From the NCBI GenBank assembly GCA_964415885.1, contig CAYQCE010000050.1:1-28943 (forward strand): a stretch of DNA of 28,943 bases, in the 5' to 3' direction. Shown here piece after piece: positions 8,832 through 15,911 of the stretch; position 1 is the stretch's first letter; each line of letters starts with the position of its first letter. Both the position numbers and the translations under genes were made by a program. The DNA is from CAYQCE01 sp964415885 (lineage in GTDB: Bacteria; Zixibacteria; MSB-5A5; JAABVY01; JAHJOQ01). The notes beneath the pieces were generated by a model. That model was not told the origin of the DNA, ran no database searches, and saw only the letters and a list, made by a program, of their open reading frames with translations.

Positions 8832-9332
8832 CTACCGCAGCTTCAGTTCCATGTAGACAGCATCAGGATGCGGGTTGTCATAGTAGGCCCCAGCGAGCTT
8901 GAATCCGATCGACTCATATAGTGAGATGGCCTCGGTCATGGTCTTGAGTGTGTCGAGGCGCATTGTCGTGTAGCCGGCCTTTGTTGCCTCGTCAACGGTC
9001 TTCTGGGCGAGGATGCGGCCGATTCGTCGGCCCCGGAATCGGGGACGCACGTAGAGCCGTTTCATCTCGCATATCCGATCGGCAAGCTTCCTGATCCCCA
9101 CGCAACCGGCGACTTCGCTATCGCAATACGCGATATAGAGGCGCCCCTCGGGCGGTGCATATCGCCCCGGCAGCCCCGCGAGTTCACTCTCGAAGTCCTG
9201 AAAGCAGAGATCTATCCCGATCGCTTTTTCGTACTCACGAAAGAGTGACCTGATAGTGTCGATATCATCCTGGCTCTCAGGAGGCCTGAGAGCTATTACG
9301 GATTCACTTGATTCCATAGTCGTGTCGTGCAT
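8832..9332 (-). CDS. GNAT-family N-acetyltransferase
   Basis: 166 residues, a single GNAT domain. The acetyl-CoA-binding motif is visible as MKRLYVRPRFRGRRIGRILA (R-x-R-G-R-R-I-G), followed by a helix. Near the C-terminus comes AISLYESIGFKLAGAYYDN, the usual L-Y-E-x-x-G-F strand-helix. The substrate cannot be read from sequence. The start overlaps the 3' end of dinB by 29 nt; starting at Met 6 (9317) would still overlap by 14 nt. It is therefore probably the last gene of the lexA-dinB transcription unit and translationally coupled. No clear ribosome-binding site discriminates between the two starts. Confidence 0.85.
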   Translation of the reverse strand: MHDTTMESSESVIALRPPESQDDIDTIRSLFREYEKAIGIDLCFQDFESELAGLPGRYAPPEGRLYIAYCDSEVAGCVGIRKLADRICEMKRLYVRPRFRGRRIGRILAQKTVDEATKAGYTTMRLDTLKTMTEAISLYESIGFKLAGAYYDNPHPDAVYMELKLR

Positions 9333-10611
9333 CCAGTTCAGCGACGGTTTGTCTTTCGCGTTTCCTCGTGTCGAGAAACTTCATACTTCCGGCGCGGCAG
9401 ATGGCGTCGCGGCCGAACTTCGATCTCACGCTCTCGATAGCATCGGACGCTCTTGTGTCGCGGCTCTCCTCAAGTTCATCGAACAGCCCGGACTGGGTGG
9501 ATGTTTCCCCGGGCACTAAATTCGCGGCTCGAACGCCGATGAGCCGTACGCTCTTCAAAATTGGGCGATCAACCGGAATGAGTGACCTTGCGGTTATGAA
9601 GATCGTCTCGACTTTGCGAGTGTAGACTGGAATCGACTTGTCTCTTGTAATTGTCTTGAAATCGGAATAGCGAAGCTTCAGAGTAATGGTCCGTGTGAGA
9701 AAGCCTCCCGCCTTTAATCTCGACGCCACCCGATCGGACAGATCGAGGATTACCGAATGGACAAAATCGACATCGGCATTTTGCGCATTGAAAGTCCTCT
9801 CGTGTGACATCGATTTCTCGGCCGACATCTCACCTCTCGAATGAACGGGGGAATCATCACACCCTTCCGCGATCCGCTTGAAATAGAGTCCGGTTTTTCC
9901 AAGCAGAGATTCGATCTCGCTATCCGGCATGTTGACCAGCTCTCCGATCGTTCGGATGCCTTTATTGTAGAATCCCTGCGCGGTTACCGAACCGAGACCG
10001 TACAGCCTGGAGACATCGAGCGGGTGCAGCCTTTCAACCAGTTCATCCGCCCAGATAGTAGTGAGACCATCCGGCTTGTTGAGTGCAGACGCGACTTTCG
10101 CGAGATGCTTGTTCGTGGAGATACCAACGGAACAGGTGATACCGATCTCCTCTCGAACGGCCGACTTGAGAGCGCATGCGAGCGCAATCGGGTTACCATA
10201 CAGCCTGCCACAACCGGTAGTATCGAGATAAGCCTCGTCTATTGATGCCGGTTCCACTAACGGAGTGAATCGGTCGAAGATGTTACGTATAAGCCCCGAG
10301 TAGTGCACGTATGTGTCCATCGATCCCCGAACCGGGATGGCGTGCGGACACAGTCTGAATGCCTCGATTGCTGATATCCCCGCACGGATGCCGTACTTGC
10401 GAGCCTCATAAGAGCACGCCGTCACAACTCCACGGCGTCGATCACCGGCGCCTACAATGACCGGCTTGCCGCGCAGTTCAGGACGCAGTTTCTGTTCGAT
10501 CTGCGCGTAGAAGGCATCCATGTCGACATGCATGATCACGCGATCAGAAGGTCGGGCGCTCTTTCCCGCGATTCCGCCGCGCATGGTGCCACGTTTGCCT
10601 GCAATAAACAC
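9304..10611 (-). CDS. dinB: DNA polymerase IV (Y-family translesion polymerase)
   Basis: 435 residues. The catalytic core is clear: HVDMDAFYAQIEQ supplies the first metal-binding Asp, and PASIDEAYLD the second Asp/Glu pair. YEARKYGIRAGISAIEA and the fingers/palm region around GIGITCSVGIS-type residues match DinB. A helix-hairpin-helix segment (LYGLGSVTAQGFYNKGIRTI) and a little-finger domain follow. Y-family enzymes copy past damaged template bases with low fidelity. The protein begins about 25 residues before the usual start. The GTG at 10611 is nevertheless supported by AAGGTGAT 3 nt upstream, so I keep it; an ATG at 10584 is an alternative. It lies 26 nt after a small DUF6504-like gene and downstream of lexA, which suggests SOS control. 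Confidence 0.96.
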   Translation of the reverse strand: MFIAGKRGTMRGGIAGKSARPSDRVIMHVDMDAFYAQIEQKLRPELRGKPVIVGAGDRRRGVVTACSYEARKYGIRAGISAIEAFRLCPHAIPVRGSMDTYVHYSGLIRNIFDRFTPLVEPASIDEAYLDTTGCGRLYGNPIALACALKSAVREEIGITCSVGISTNKHLAKVASALNKPDGLTTIWADELVERLHPLDVSRLYGLGSVTAQGFYNKGIRTIGELVNMPDSEIESLLGKTGLYFKRIAEGCDDSPVHSRGEMSAEKSMSHERTFNAQNADVDFVHSVILDLSDRVASRLKAGGFLTRTITLKLRYSDFKTITRDKSIPVYTRKVETIFITARSLIPVDRPILKSVRLIGVRAANLVPGETSTQSGLFDELEESRDTRASDAIESVRSKFGRDAICRAGSMKFLDTRKRERQTVAELDARHDYGIK

Positions 10612-10637
10612 CGCATCACCTTTTCAAGATCATTGAT

Positions 10638-10889
10638 TCACGATGAAGCAATCCGTGTAAGAGTCCAGTTCGTATCCCGTTCATCGAACGACAGCTCGAA
10701 GAAGTTCGTCGCTTCATCCACCACCGCGAAATGCCTGTGGCGATATCGGCCAACCTCCGAGATCCACGTGCCGGTGACCTGCTTGACTCTGTATACACGA
10801 TCCTTCCACTTGAACCTGATAGGCCTCATACGGCTGTTTTCGAACACCGCAATTACGTCTATCGGTTCTTCCACATCCTGATATGTCAT
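10638..10889 (-). CDS. small DUF6504-like protein between lexA and dinB
   Basis: 83 residues, no signal peptide. The pattern P-I-R-F-K-W-K-D-R-V-Y-R-V-K-Q-V, then a Trp-containing segment, H-F-A-V-V-D, F-F-E-L-S-F and W-T-L-T-R-I resembles the small DUF6504 domain. As I recall, that domain is found near Y-family polymerases in other bacteria; I am only fairly sure of the family assignment. GAGGGGCAGGG precedes the ATG. It lies 63 nt after lexA and 26 nt before dinB, all on one strand, so a role in damage tolerance is a reasonable inference. It could be a polymerase accessory protein or a nucleic-acid-binding barrel. Confidence 0.75.
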   Translation of the reverse strand: MTYQDVEEPIDVIAVFENSRMRPIRFKWKDRVYRVKQVTGTWISEVGRYRHRHFAVVDEATNFFELSFDERDTNWTLTRIASS

Positions 10890-10952
10890 ATGGCCCTGCC
10901 CCTCATAGCATTAACGGTGCGTCATTAAACCGGTGGATCAATGTTGTCTCAA

Positions 10953-11567
10953 CTACATTCGCCGAAGCAGTCCGGTGACCTTTCCGGCAATGTAGAAACC
11001 GGGTGTGTCGTGCTCGACAATGATCGGCGCGAAGATATCGTTTTCCGGCTCGAGACGCACATGATCCTCCTCCGGATAGAAGCGTTTGACCGTTGCCTCC
11101 TCGCCGATTACCGCGACCACAATATCGCCGGGCTCAGCGGTCTGCTGCTTTCTGACCACCACGAAATCACCGTCGTTTATCCCGGCACCGAGCATACTTT
11201 CACCCACAACACGCAGCGTGAAGCATTCCCCGGCGCCAATGAATGTCGTGTCGACCGCGATGCTTCCCTCGATGTTCTCTTCAGCCAAAAGCGGCGCACC
11301 CGCCGGCACGGAGCCGACGAGCGGTATGCTTGATACCGATGGCAGCATCTGCTCGGCGAGTTCAATTCCACGTGAAACAAGCGGGGTTTTCCGAATATAG
11401 CCTTTCTTTATGAGCGCGTTGAGAATAGATCTAACGCCATTCGTTGATGCGATGTCGAACTTCTGGCCAATCTCCCGAATCGTCGGCGGAAAACCCTTGT
11501 GCAGTATACTATCCGCAACGAAATCAAAAACTTCCCGCTGTCGATCCGTTAATCTCGGTTTGACCAT
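10953..11567 (-). CDS. lexA: LexA repressor
   Basis: 204 residues, the normal LexA length. Residues 1-65 form the winged-helix DNA-binding domain (LTDRQREVFDFVADSI, FPPTIREIGQKFDI). The self-cleavage site is A89-G90 in VPAGAP. The catalytic dyad is Ser 124 (VVGESMLGAGI) and Lys 161 (EEATVKRFYPE). LexA represses DNA-damage genes until RecA filaments provoke its self-cleavage. The operator cannot be assigned, because it differs between phyla and no classic box is evident. GGAGGG lies 4 nt before the ATG. Downstream on the same strand are the DUF6504-like gene, dinB and the GNAT gene, a compact damage-response unit. Confidence 0.97.
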   Translation of the reverse strand: MVKPRLTDRQREVFDFVADSILHKGFPPTIREIGQKFDIASTNGVRSILNALIKKGYIRKTPLVSRGIELAEQMLPSVSSIPLVGSVPAGAPLLAEENIEGSIAVDTTFIGAGECFTLRVVGESMLGAGINDGDFVVVRKQQTAEPGDIVVAVIGEEATVKRFYPEEDHVRLEPENDIFAPIIVEHDTPGFYIAGKVTGLLRRM

Positions 11568-11680
11568 ATACCCTCCTATTGCTCATACTGTTAGCGTCTC
11601 CGGCGTTTGCCCCTCGAGCTTCTGAACATCTGCCGTCAGTTCCACTTCCCACAATTGGGCTTGCTGAGAAACCCTGTTAC

Positions 11681-11721
11681 GTCAGGTCCTGTGGCCGCGT
11701 TTCGCGGGCGTGCGACCTGGC
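11681..11721. repeat. palindromic intergenic repeat, copy 1
   Basis: GTCAGGTC pairs with GACCTGGC (one G-U pair) and the inner arms close on CCGCG-TTT-CGCGG, giving a stem of about 19 bp with two mismatches. It looks like a REP-like mobile hairpin. It is preceded by the degenerate word at 11632-11660. Confidence 0.6.
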
Positions 11722-11755
11722 GTTCTTCGAATCGCCCTTTGTTTATGCGGCTATA

Positions 11756-11796
11756 CGGTCAGGTCACACCCGCCTGCGGCGGGCAGGGCCTGACCG
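11756..11796. repeat. palindromic intergenic repeat, copy 2
   Basis: Outer arms CGGTCAGG / CCTGACCG and inner arms CCGCC-TGC-GGCGG form a hairpin built like copy 1, sharing the GTCAGGTC arm. A second copy of the degenerate word follows at 11809-11832. Confidence 0.6.
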
Positions 11797-11968
11797 AACT
11801 TCAATTTTCCGGCAGTCCCCTTCCCAGAATTGCGAGAGTGACAAATGCCGGCCATTAGCTGAAGTTTGACCTGGTTTTACAGTGCGCCAGACTTGTTTCC
11901 GCTCATTGAACGTTCTCCAGTCCAGATCAACCGACAACTCGGTTCCATATCTAATCGGCCATTGATAC

Positions 11969-11990
11969 TGCACAAATTAACAGTAGTGCA
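11969..11990. promoter_or_regulatory. inverted TGCAC / GTGCA pair, candidate operator
   Basis: TGCAC (11969-11973) and GTGCA (11986-11990) form an inverted pair with 12 nt between. The same bases also form a direct repeat of TA[C/G]TGCACA with an 18-base offset. It lies about 400 bases upstream of lexA and 170 upstream of the DUF1573 gene. Which gene it serves, if any, is unknown. Confidence 0.25.
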
Positions 11991-12056
11991 CATGCGTGCC
12001 TTTGTCAAGCGAAAAATTGTATCGTCTATCACATTATGGCTGTTCCGAGAATGCGT

Positions 12057-12084
12057 TTGCCTTTCAGAGAATTCAAGATATATT
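12057..12084 (+). promoter_or_regulatory. predicted promoter of the first DUF1573 gene
   Basis: TTGCCT, a 16-nt spacer and TATATT. A GGAGG ribosome-binding site lies before the ATG at 12160. Confidence 0.45.
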
Positions 12085-12159
12085 CAACTCATACGATCAA
12101 TCTGTGTATAAGATAATTGACCGGGTCTCGAGTGCCCGGCCGCAACTGGAGGCATCTGG

Positions 12160-12918
12160 ATGAAATCTGTTCGCGCCATACCGATTCTCACTCTATCATT
12201 GCTGACAACTGTCATTATAGGCTCAAGTGCGGTCTTTGGGCAGATGGGCAGCTCACGATTTTCGGGCGGGCAGGCGGTCATGCGTGAATATGCGTTCGAC
12301 TTCGGCAAGGTGCCGCAGGGAGCGAGTGTATCGAAGGTATTTCAGCTTATAAACGAGGGCAGGGATACGCTCGAGATCATCAAGGTGAAGCCGGGGTGCG
12401 GATGCACGAAGGTTCCAATATCTACGAATCTGATAGCGCCGGGAGACAGCGCCGAAATCGAGATAATCTTCTCGAGCGGAAGACGGCGCGGGAAATGGGC
12501 CAAGTCGACTCAGGTTTTTACCAGCGACATCGTCCGAGGAGTAAGCAAACTCAAGTTTTCGGCTGAGGTCTATCCCGAAGGTGCTCCGACCACGCCGCTC
12601 TATATCGAGCCGAATACGGTGGAAACAATGTCTGATCTTACCGATTCAACCTATACGGTGTCGTTCAAGAACATCACGATGGAGCCGATGAGCATGTCCC
12701 TCGCGTACACCGACGATGACTTTCTCGAGGTGAAAGTGCCGAGCGGCAAGATCGGACCCGGTGAGCGGAAGACGATTGAAGTCACAATCAAGGACGACAG
12801 ACCGAGCAGGAGTTTCGCTAAATCGTTCACAATCCAGATGGACGACGCCAAGTCATCGCGGATTACGGTACCGGTGCGCGTCTACAATATGTCGATGGCA
12901 ACGCCGGACGACAGATAG
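12160..12918 (+). CDS. exported DUF1573 protein, Cys-Gly-Cys form
   Basis: 252 residues with an N-terminal signal peptide (MKSVRAIPILTLSLLTTVII, cleavage after about residue 28). The DUF1573 domain starts with REYAFDFGKVPQGASVSKVF and reaches the family's conserved motif KPGCGCTK, with Cys 80 and Cys 82. LIAPGDSAEIEIIF and a second Ig-like beta domain follow (to about residue 248). Function of the family is not established; the beta-sandwich build and export suggest a periplasmic or surface role. It is the first of three tandem paralogs, and the only one with TGC rather than TGA at the first motif Cys. It has its own promoter and a GGAGG ribosome-binding site. Confidence 0.9.
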   Translation: MKSVRAIPILTLSLLTTVIIGSSAVFGQMGSSRFSGGQAVMREYAFDFGKVPQGASVSKVFQLINEGRDTLEIIKVKPGCGCTKVPISTNLIAPGDSAEIEIIFSSGRRRGKWAKSTQVFTSDIVRGVSKLKFSAEVYPEGAPTTPLYIEPNTVETMSDLTDSTYTVSFKNITMEPMSMSLAYTDDDFLEVKVPSGKIGPGERKTIEVTIKDDRPSRSFAKSFTIQMDDAKSSRITVPVRVYNMSMATPDDR

Positions 12919-12952
12919 GTTTGCAGGAGACAAATCCGAGCAGTATTTGAAC

Positions 12953-12980
12953 TTGACTAATCTGAAAAACAGCCTAAATT
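12953..12980 (+). promoter_or_regulatory. predicted promoter of the second DUF1573 gene
   Basis: TTGACT, a 16-nt spacer and TAAATT, ending about 50 nt before the ATG at 13030. Confidence 0.5.
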
Positions 12981-13029
12981 ACAATGAGTTAACTCGCTAT
13001 ACTTCAACAACAGGACGGATGGACAGTCA

Positions 13030-13800
13030 ATGAGAAAGCTCTACCTTACTTTCGTAATCCTGTTTCTGACAGTAACGATCGGACTGGCCGGGACTCCGGT
13101 CAATCCCAAATCCGTAACTTCGACCACGAACAATTATACGAAGGGGCGGATGTCACTGTCCGAGAATGAGTTCGATTTCGGCGTCTCACCGCAGCAGGCG
13201 TATATCTCGCACTCGTTCTGGCTGAAAAACGTCGGGCGGGATACGCTGGAGATCATACAGATCAAGCCCGGGTGAGGATGCACTCAGGCCCCTCTAACGA
13301 AGAGGCTGATCGCTGTCGGTGACAGCGCAGAAGTTGAGATCATTTTCAAGACCGGTCGTTACAGAGGTAACCAGCGGAAATCTGCACGGATAGTTACCAG
13401 CGATATCACGAAGGCCGATTCACGCGTCTATCTACGCTGCGAAATTAAAGAGAATGCTGACACGCTGGATGTCGGTATTCTGAATCCGAACAAAATAGAA
13501 TTCGGCCAGGAAGAAAGAGGATTGGATTACACGGTAAAGTTCACGAATACATCCGATATGGCTCTCACACCGAAGCTTGTGGACGGTCCGCATGGGATAT
13601 TCGATATCGAATATCCCACGAAGCCGATCAAGTCGGGTGCGACCGGTGAAATAGTCGTAACGCTAAAGAAGGACACCGAAGCTCCCATAGCGAAGAAATC
13701 ATACACGTTCGAGTTTGACAATCCCAAGCGAACGCGATTCACAATTCCGGTGGAGCTTCTGAGAGACAACAAACAGGCAATGACACCGACCTCTCACTGA
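13030..13800 (+). CDS. exported DUF1573 protein, candidate selenoprotein (Sec-Gly-Cys), read through TGA
   Basis: 256 residues if the TGA at 13273-13275 (codon 82) is decoded as selenocysteine. A signal peptide covers residues 1-21 (LTFVILFLTVTIGLAG). Before the TGA comes NEFDFGVSPQQAYISHSFW, then RDTLEIIQIKPG; after it come GCTQAPLTKRLIAVGDSAEV and a complete second half. The first DUF1573 gene here reads KPGCGCTK at the same place, so TGA replaces exactly one conserved Cys codon and everything around it aligns without gaps. The frame is open from 13276 to 13797. A bulged hairpin at 13285-13308 fits a bacterial SECIS. Without readthrough the product would be an 81-residue fragment ending just before the motif. 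The ribosome-binding site is weak (GGATGGA). The gene has its own promoter. Selenium insertion itself is inferred. Confidence 0.88.
13285..13308 (+). promoter_or_regulatory. candidate bacterial SECIS element in the second DUF1573 gene
   Basis: Lower stem CAG/CTG, a 3-nt bulge GCC on the 5' side, a 5-bp upper stem CCTCT/AGAGG and loop AACGA. The loop lies 21-25 nt after the TGA. In the known E. coli fdhF element, a bulged upper stem carries the SelB-binding loop about 19-22 nt after the UGA, so the placement fits. Confidence 0.6.
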
Positions 13801-13841
13801 GGCGGCATTCTCACGTGATGCCGGGCATTCGATATGATGTC

Positions 13842-13870
13842 TTGACAAATCGTGAGATAGGCTTTAATTG
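13842..13870 (+). promoter_or_regulatory. predicted promoter of the third DUF1573 gene
   Basis: TTGACA at 13842-13847 with an AT-rich -10 region (TTTAAT or TAATTG, 13863-13870), about 50 nt before the ATG at 13920. Confidence 0.45.
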
Positions 13871-13919
13871 CTAAATACGGACAACTCTTATCCGCTTACA
13901 ATATGGAGAAGAGCGAACA

Positions 13920-14813
13920 ATGAACAAGTACTTAAGGTACACCTTCTACGTTGTTGTCACGGTCCTGATCGCCTTTGTGTTCGTGCAGGCAGCCCGCCAG
14001 CAGGGCGAGCCCACCGGAGCGAAGAAGGCGGAGAATCCGGATCCGCGACGCTCAGCAAATACGAAGGCCACCGCAGCGAAGTCCCAGACGGACAGCCCTT
14101 ACATCGACGGCATCGCGCGTATGCGCGAGCAACAGTTCGATTATGGCTACATTCCTCGGGGCAACACTGCGTATCATCCCTTCTATTTGCACAACGTTGG
14201 AACGGATACGCTGCATATCACGCGCATCAAACCCGGGTGAGGATGCACAAAGGCGCCTCTTGATAAGAGCCACCTCGCTGTCGGTGACAGCGCACAGATT
14301 GGAATTAGCCTCTCAATCGGCACACGGTCGAGCAAGCTCGTGAAGACTCCGCGAGTTTACACGAGTGATCCTGCACACGAGGAGATTCGGATCCGGCTGT
14401 ATGCTCAGGGTGTCGATAATTTCGACTCCGTTGGTCCGGCTATGATAAGCCCGGCACGGGTTGAAATCCCGGATGAGAGACGCGGTCAGGATCACAGAAT
14501 GTCGATTTCGAATATGAGTCACTCTCCGCTGGTTCCGAATCTTGTGTCTGACCATCCGGGTGTGATCGAAGTCGACATACCGAGCGGTCCGATAAACGCC
14601 GGCGAGAACAAGATTATTCTCGTTCGAGCTTCTGACGAGCTTAAAGCGGGCAGAATAAAGACATCGTTCACTCTCGAGTTCAATGATCCGGAGAACACTC
14701 GCTACACAATTCCCGTCATAATCGGAAGTCTTCCGGACCGTAACAGGCACACGGGCGCGCAGACTCATAAGCCCGCAGCAACGGCCGCGATTCAACCCAC
14801 CGGTGGGGGTTGA
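13920..14813 (+). CDS. exported DUF1573 protein, second candidate selenoprotein (Sec-Gly-Cys), read through TGA
   Basis: 297 residues if the TGA at 14238-14240 (codon 107) is decoded as selenocysteine. Residues 7-24 form a hydrophobic signal or anchor (TFYVVVTVLIAFVFVQAA). A charged linker, absent in the two paralogs, follows to about residue 65. The DUF1573 domain begins at REQQFDYGYIPRGNTAY and reaches TRIKPG, then TGA, then GCTKAPLDKSHLAVGDSAQI. The frame then stays open through a second beta domain and a Pro/Thr/Gly-rich tail. As in the preceding gene, the TGA falls on the Cys codon of the PGCGCT motif. A hairpin of the same design follows at 14252-14271. GGAG lies about 11 nt before the ATG; its own promoter and a strong terminator frame the gene. 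The two Sec forms differ clearly elsewhere, so this is not a recent duplicate of one mutation. Confidence 0.88.
14252..14271 (+). promoter_or_regulatory. candidate bacterial SECIS element in the third DUF1573 gene
   Basis: Lower stem GG/CC, a 3-nt 5' bulge CGC, a 5-bp upper stem CTCTT/AAGAG and loop GAT. The loop lies 22-24 nt after the TGA. The geometry matches the element in the second gene although the bases differ. Confidence 0.55.
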
Positions 14814-14843
14814 GCCTGATCGTTGATATCTGACAATGTTGGG

Positions 14844-14876
14844 GCCGTCCGGAGATTCGGGCGGCTTTTCCTTTTC
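14844..14876 (+). terminator. intrinsic terminator of the third DUF1573 gene
   Basis: A 7-bp stem GCCGTCC/GGGCGGC (one G-U) with an 8-nt loop is followed directly by TTTTCCTTTT. Confidence 0.8.
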
Positions 14877-14945
14877 AACTCCAATGTACTCCGGACCGGA
14901 AGATATCGCTTTTCTAACGCGTTCCATTTTACTATTTCTTAGGGC

Positions 14946-15866
14946 ATGGTCAAGTTTCTGAAACTCATATGGTATGCGGAGATTATTCGGCGCACGAGAG
15001 CGTATTTTTGGCACGTTGTCAGTGGCATATACAACCGTGCGGGGGATGACCATGTATTTCTTCTCGCGGGAGGGCTGTCGTTCTCGCTCCTAATCTGTAT
15101 CGTGCCGATCACGCTAATCATATTCTCTGTTATCGGGATGCTACTCGAGAAGCGATCCGTCGAAGTCGAGATAGGGATATTCATCGACAATATCATTCCG
15201 TATGAGGCTTACGCCACGCACGTCAAGAATGTCATCATTACCAGAATTGATGAATTCAAGGGCTACAAGACTCTCGCGGGTTACCTTGGCTTCTTTGGTC
15301 TTCTCTTCGCAGCAAGCGGGCTTTTCAGCTCCATGAGAACCATCCTCAACAACGCATACCGTGTCACGACCAATCGATCGATCTGGATGGGCAAGCTGAA
15401 GGACGTCGGACTCGTATTCGGAGTGGTACTCTACTTCCTTCTGTCGGCCACGCTCCTGCCCGCGCTCTCGATTTTCGAGCGTTTCGCGGAAGAGAGCGAG
15501 TTCCTGAGCGAAATCTGGCTGGCTCCGCTGCCGGACTTCCTCCTTCAGGCGATATCGTTCGTGATCATATTTGTGGCGTTCTTTTTGCTGTACACGCTGG
15601 TACCACAGAAACGTATTCCGAAGAGCGCACGGACGGTAAGCGCTGTGTCGGCAACCATCCTCTGGAAGATTGCGGAGATTCTTTTCGGGTATTACGTTAC
15701 CGAGATTGCGACGCTGAAACGTATCTACGGCGCGGCATCGATTACGATCGTAGTCGTGTTTTGGATATACTACACATCAATCGTGTTCATCATAGCAGCA
15801 GAAGTCGGGCAGCTTCACAGAGAATGGAAAGACAAGCGCGCGTCACTGCAAACGCGCGCGGACTGA
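14946..15866 (+). CDS. YihY/BrkB-family inner-membrane protein
   Basis: 306 residues with about six transmembrane helices. The N-terminal part has the family pattern DDHVFLLAGGLSFSLLICIV (usually A-A-x-L-A-Y-y-x-l-x-s-l-x-P). The middle has SSMRTILNNAYRV and the third to sixth helices follow: VGLVFGVVLYFLLSATLLPA, AISFVIIFVAFFLLYTLVPQ, a P-K-S-A-R-T-V loop and TIVVVFWIYYTSIVFIIAAE. These match YihY/BrkB proteins, formerly annotated as ribonuclease BN; their transport role is unproven. The AGGG at 14941-14944 is too close to the ATG to be an ideal ribosome-binding site. The gene follows a terminator and faces a convergent lipoprotein gene. Confidence 0.88.
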   Translation: MVKFLKLIWYAEIIRRTRAYFWHVVSGIYNRAGDDHVFLLAGGLSFSLLICIVPITLIIFSVIGMLLEKRSVEVEIGIFIDNIIPYEAYATHVKNVIITRIDEFKGYKTLAGYLGFFGLLFAASGLFSSMRTILNNAYRVTTNRSIWMGKLKDVGLVFGVVLYFLLSATLLPALSIFERFAEESEFLSEIWLAPLPDFLLQAISFVIIFVAFFLLYTLVPQKRIPKSARTVSAVSATILWKIAEILFGYYVTEIATLKRIYGAASITIVVVFWIYYTSIVFIIAAEVGQLHREWKDKRASLQTRAD

Positions 15867-15911
15867 GATGATAAGTAGCAACCTGCGGGCATTATTGTGT
15901 GATGCCTTCCC

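Larger units (their letters stand above)
11568..12159. other. non-coding region between divergent lexA and the first DUF1573 gene
   Basis: About 590 bases with no supported gene. It holds two palindromic elements (11681-11721 and 11756-11796). It also has two diverged copies of a 25-30 base word around CTTCCCA[C/G]AATTG (11632-11660 and 11809-11832), an inverted TGCAC / GTGCA pair at 11969-11990, and a rightward promoter at 12057-12084. Confidence 0.6.

Noticed and set aside
13030..14813. The TGA codons as ordinary stops in broken DUF1573 genes
   Set aside because: Both TGAs hit the same conserved Cys codon in two diverged genes. Each frame is otherwise intact, with promoter, export signal and full-length homology after the TGA.
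13030..14813. A reassigned genetic code (TGA = Trp or Gly)
   Set aside because: Several genes here end naturally in TGA: the beta-barrel after its final Phe at 23579, the zinc-ribbon gene overlapping guaB, and guaB itself. The aligned residue is Cys, not Trp or Gly.
14313..15053. A 246-residue open frame on the minus strand
   Set aside because: It runs antisense to the third DUF1573 gene, its terminator and the start of the YihY gene. It shows no domain or signal and is a by-product of their codon use.
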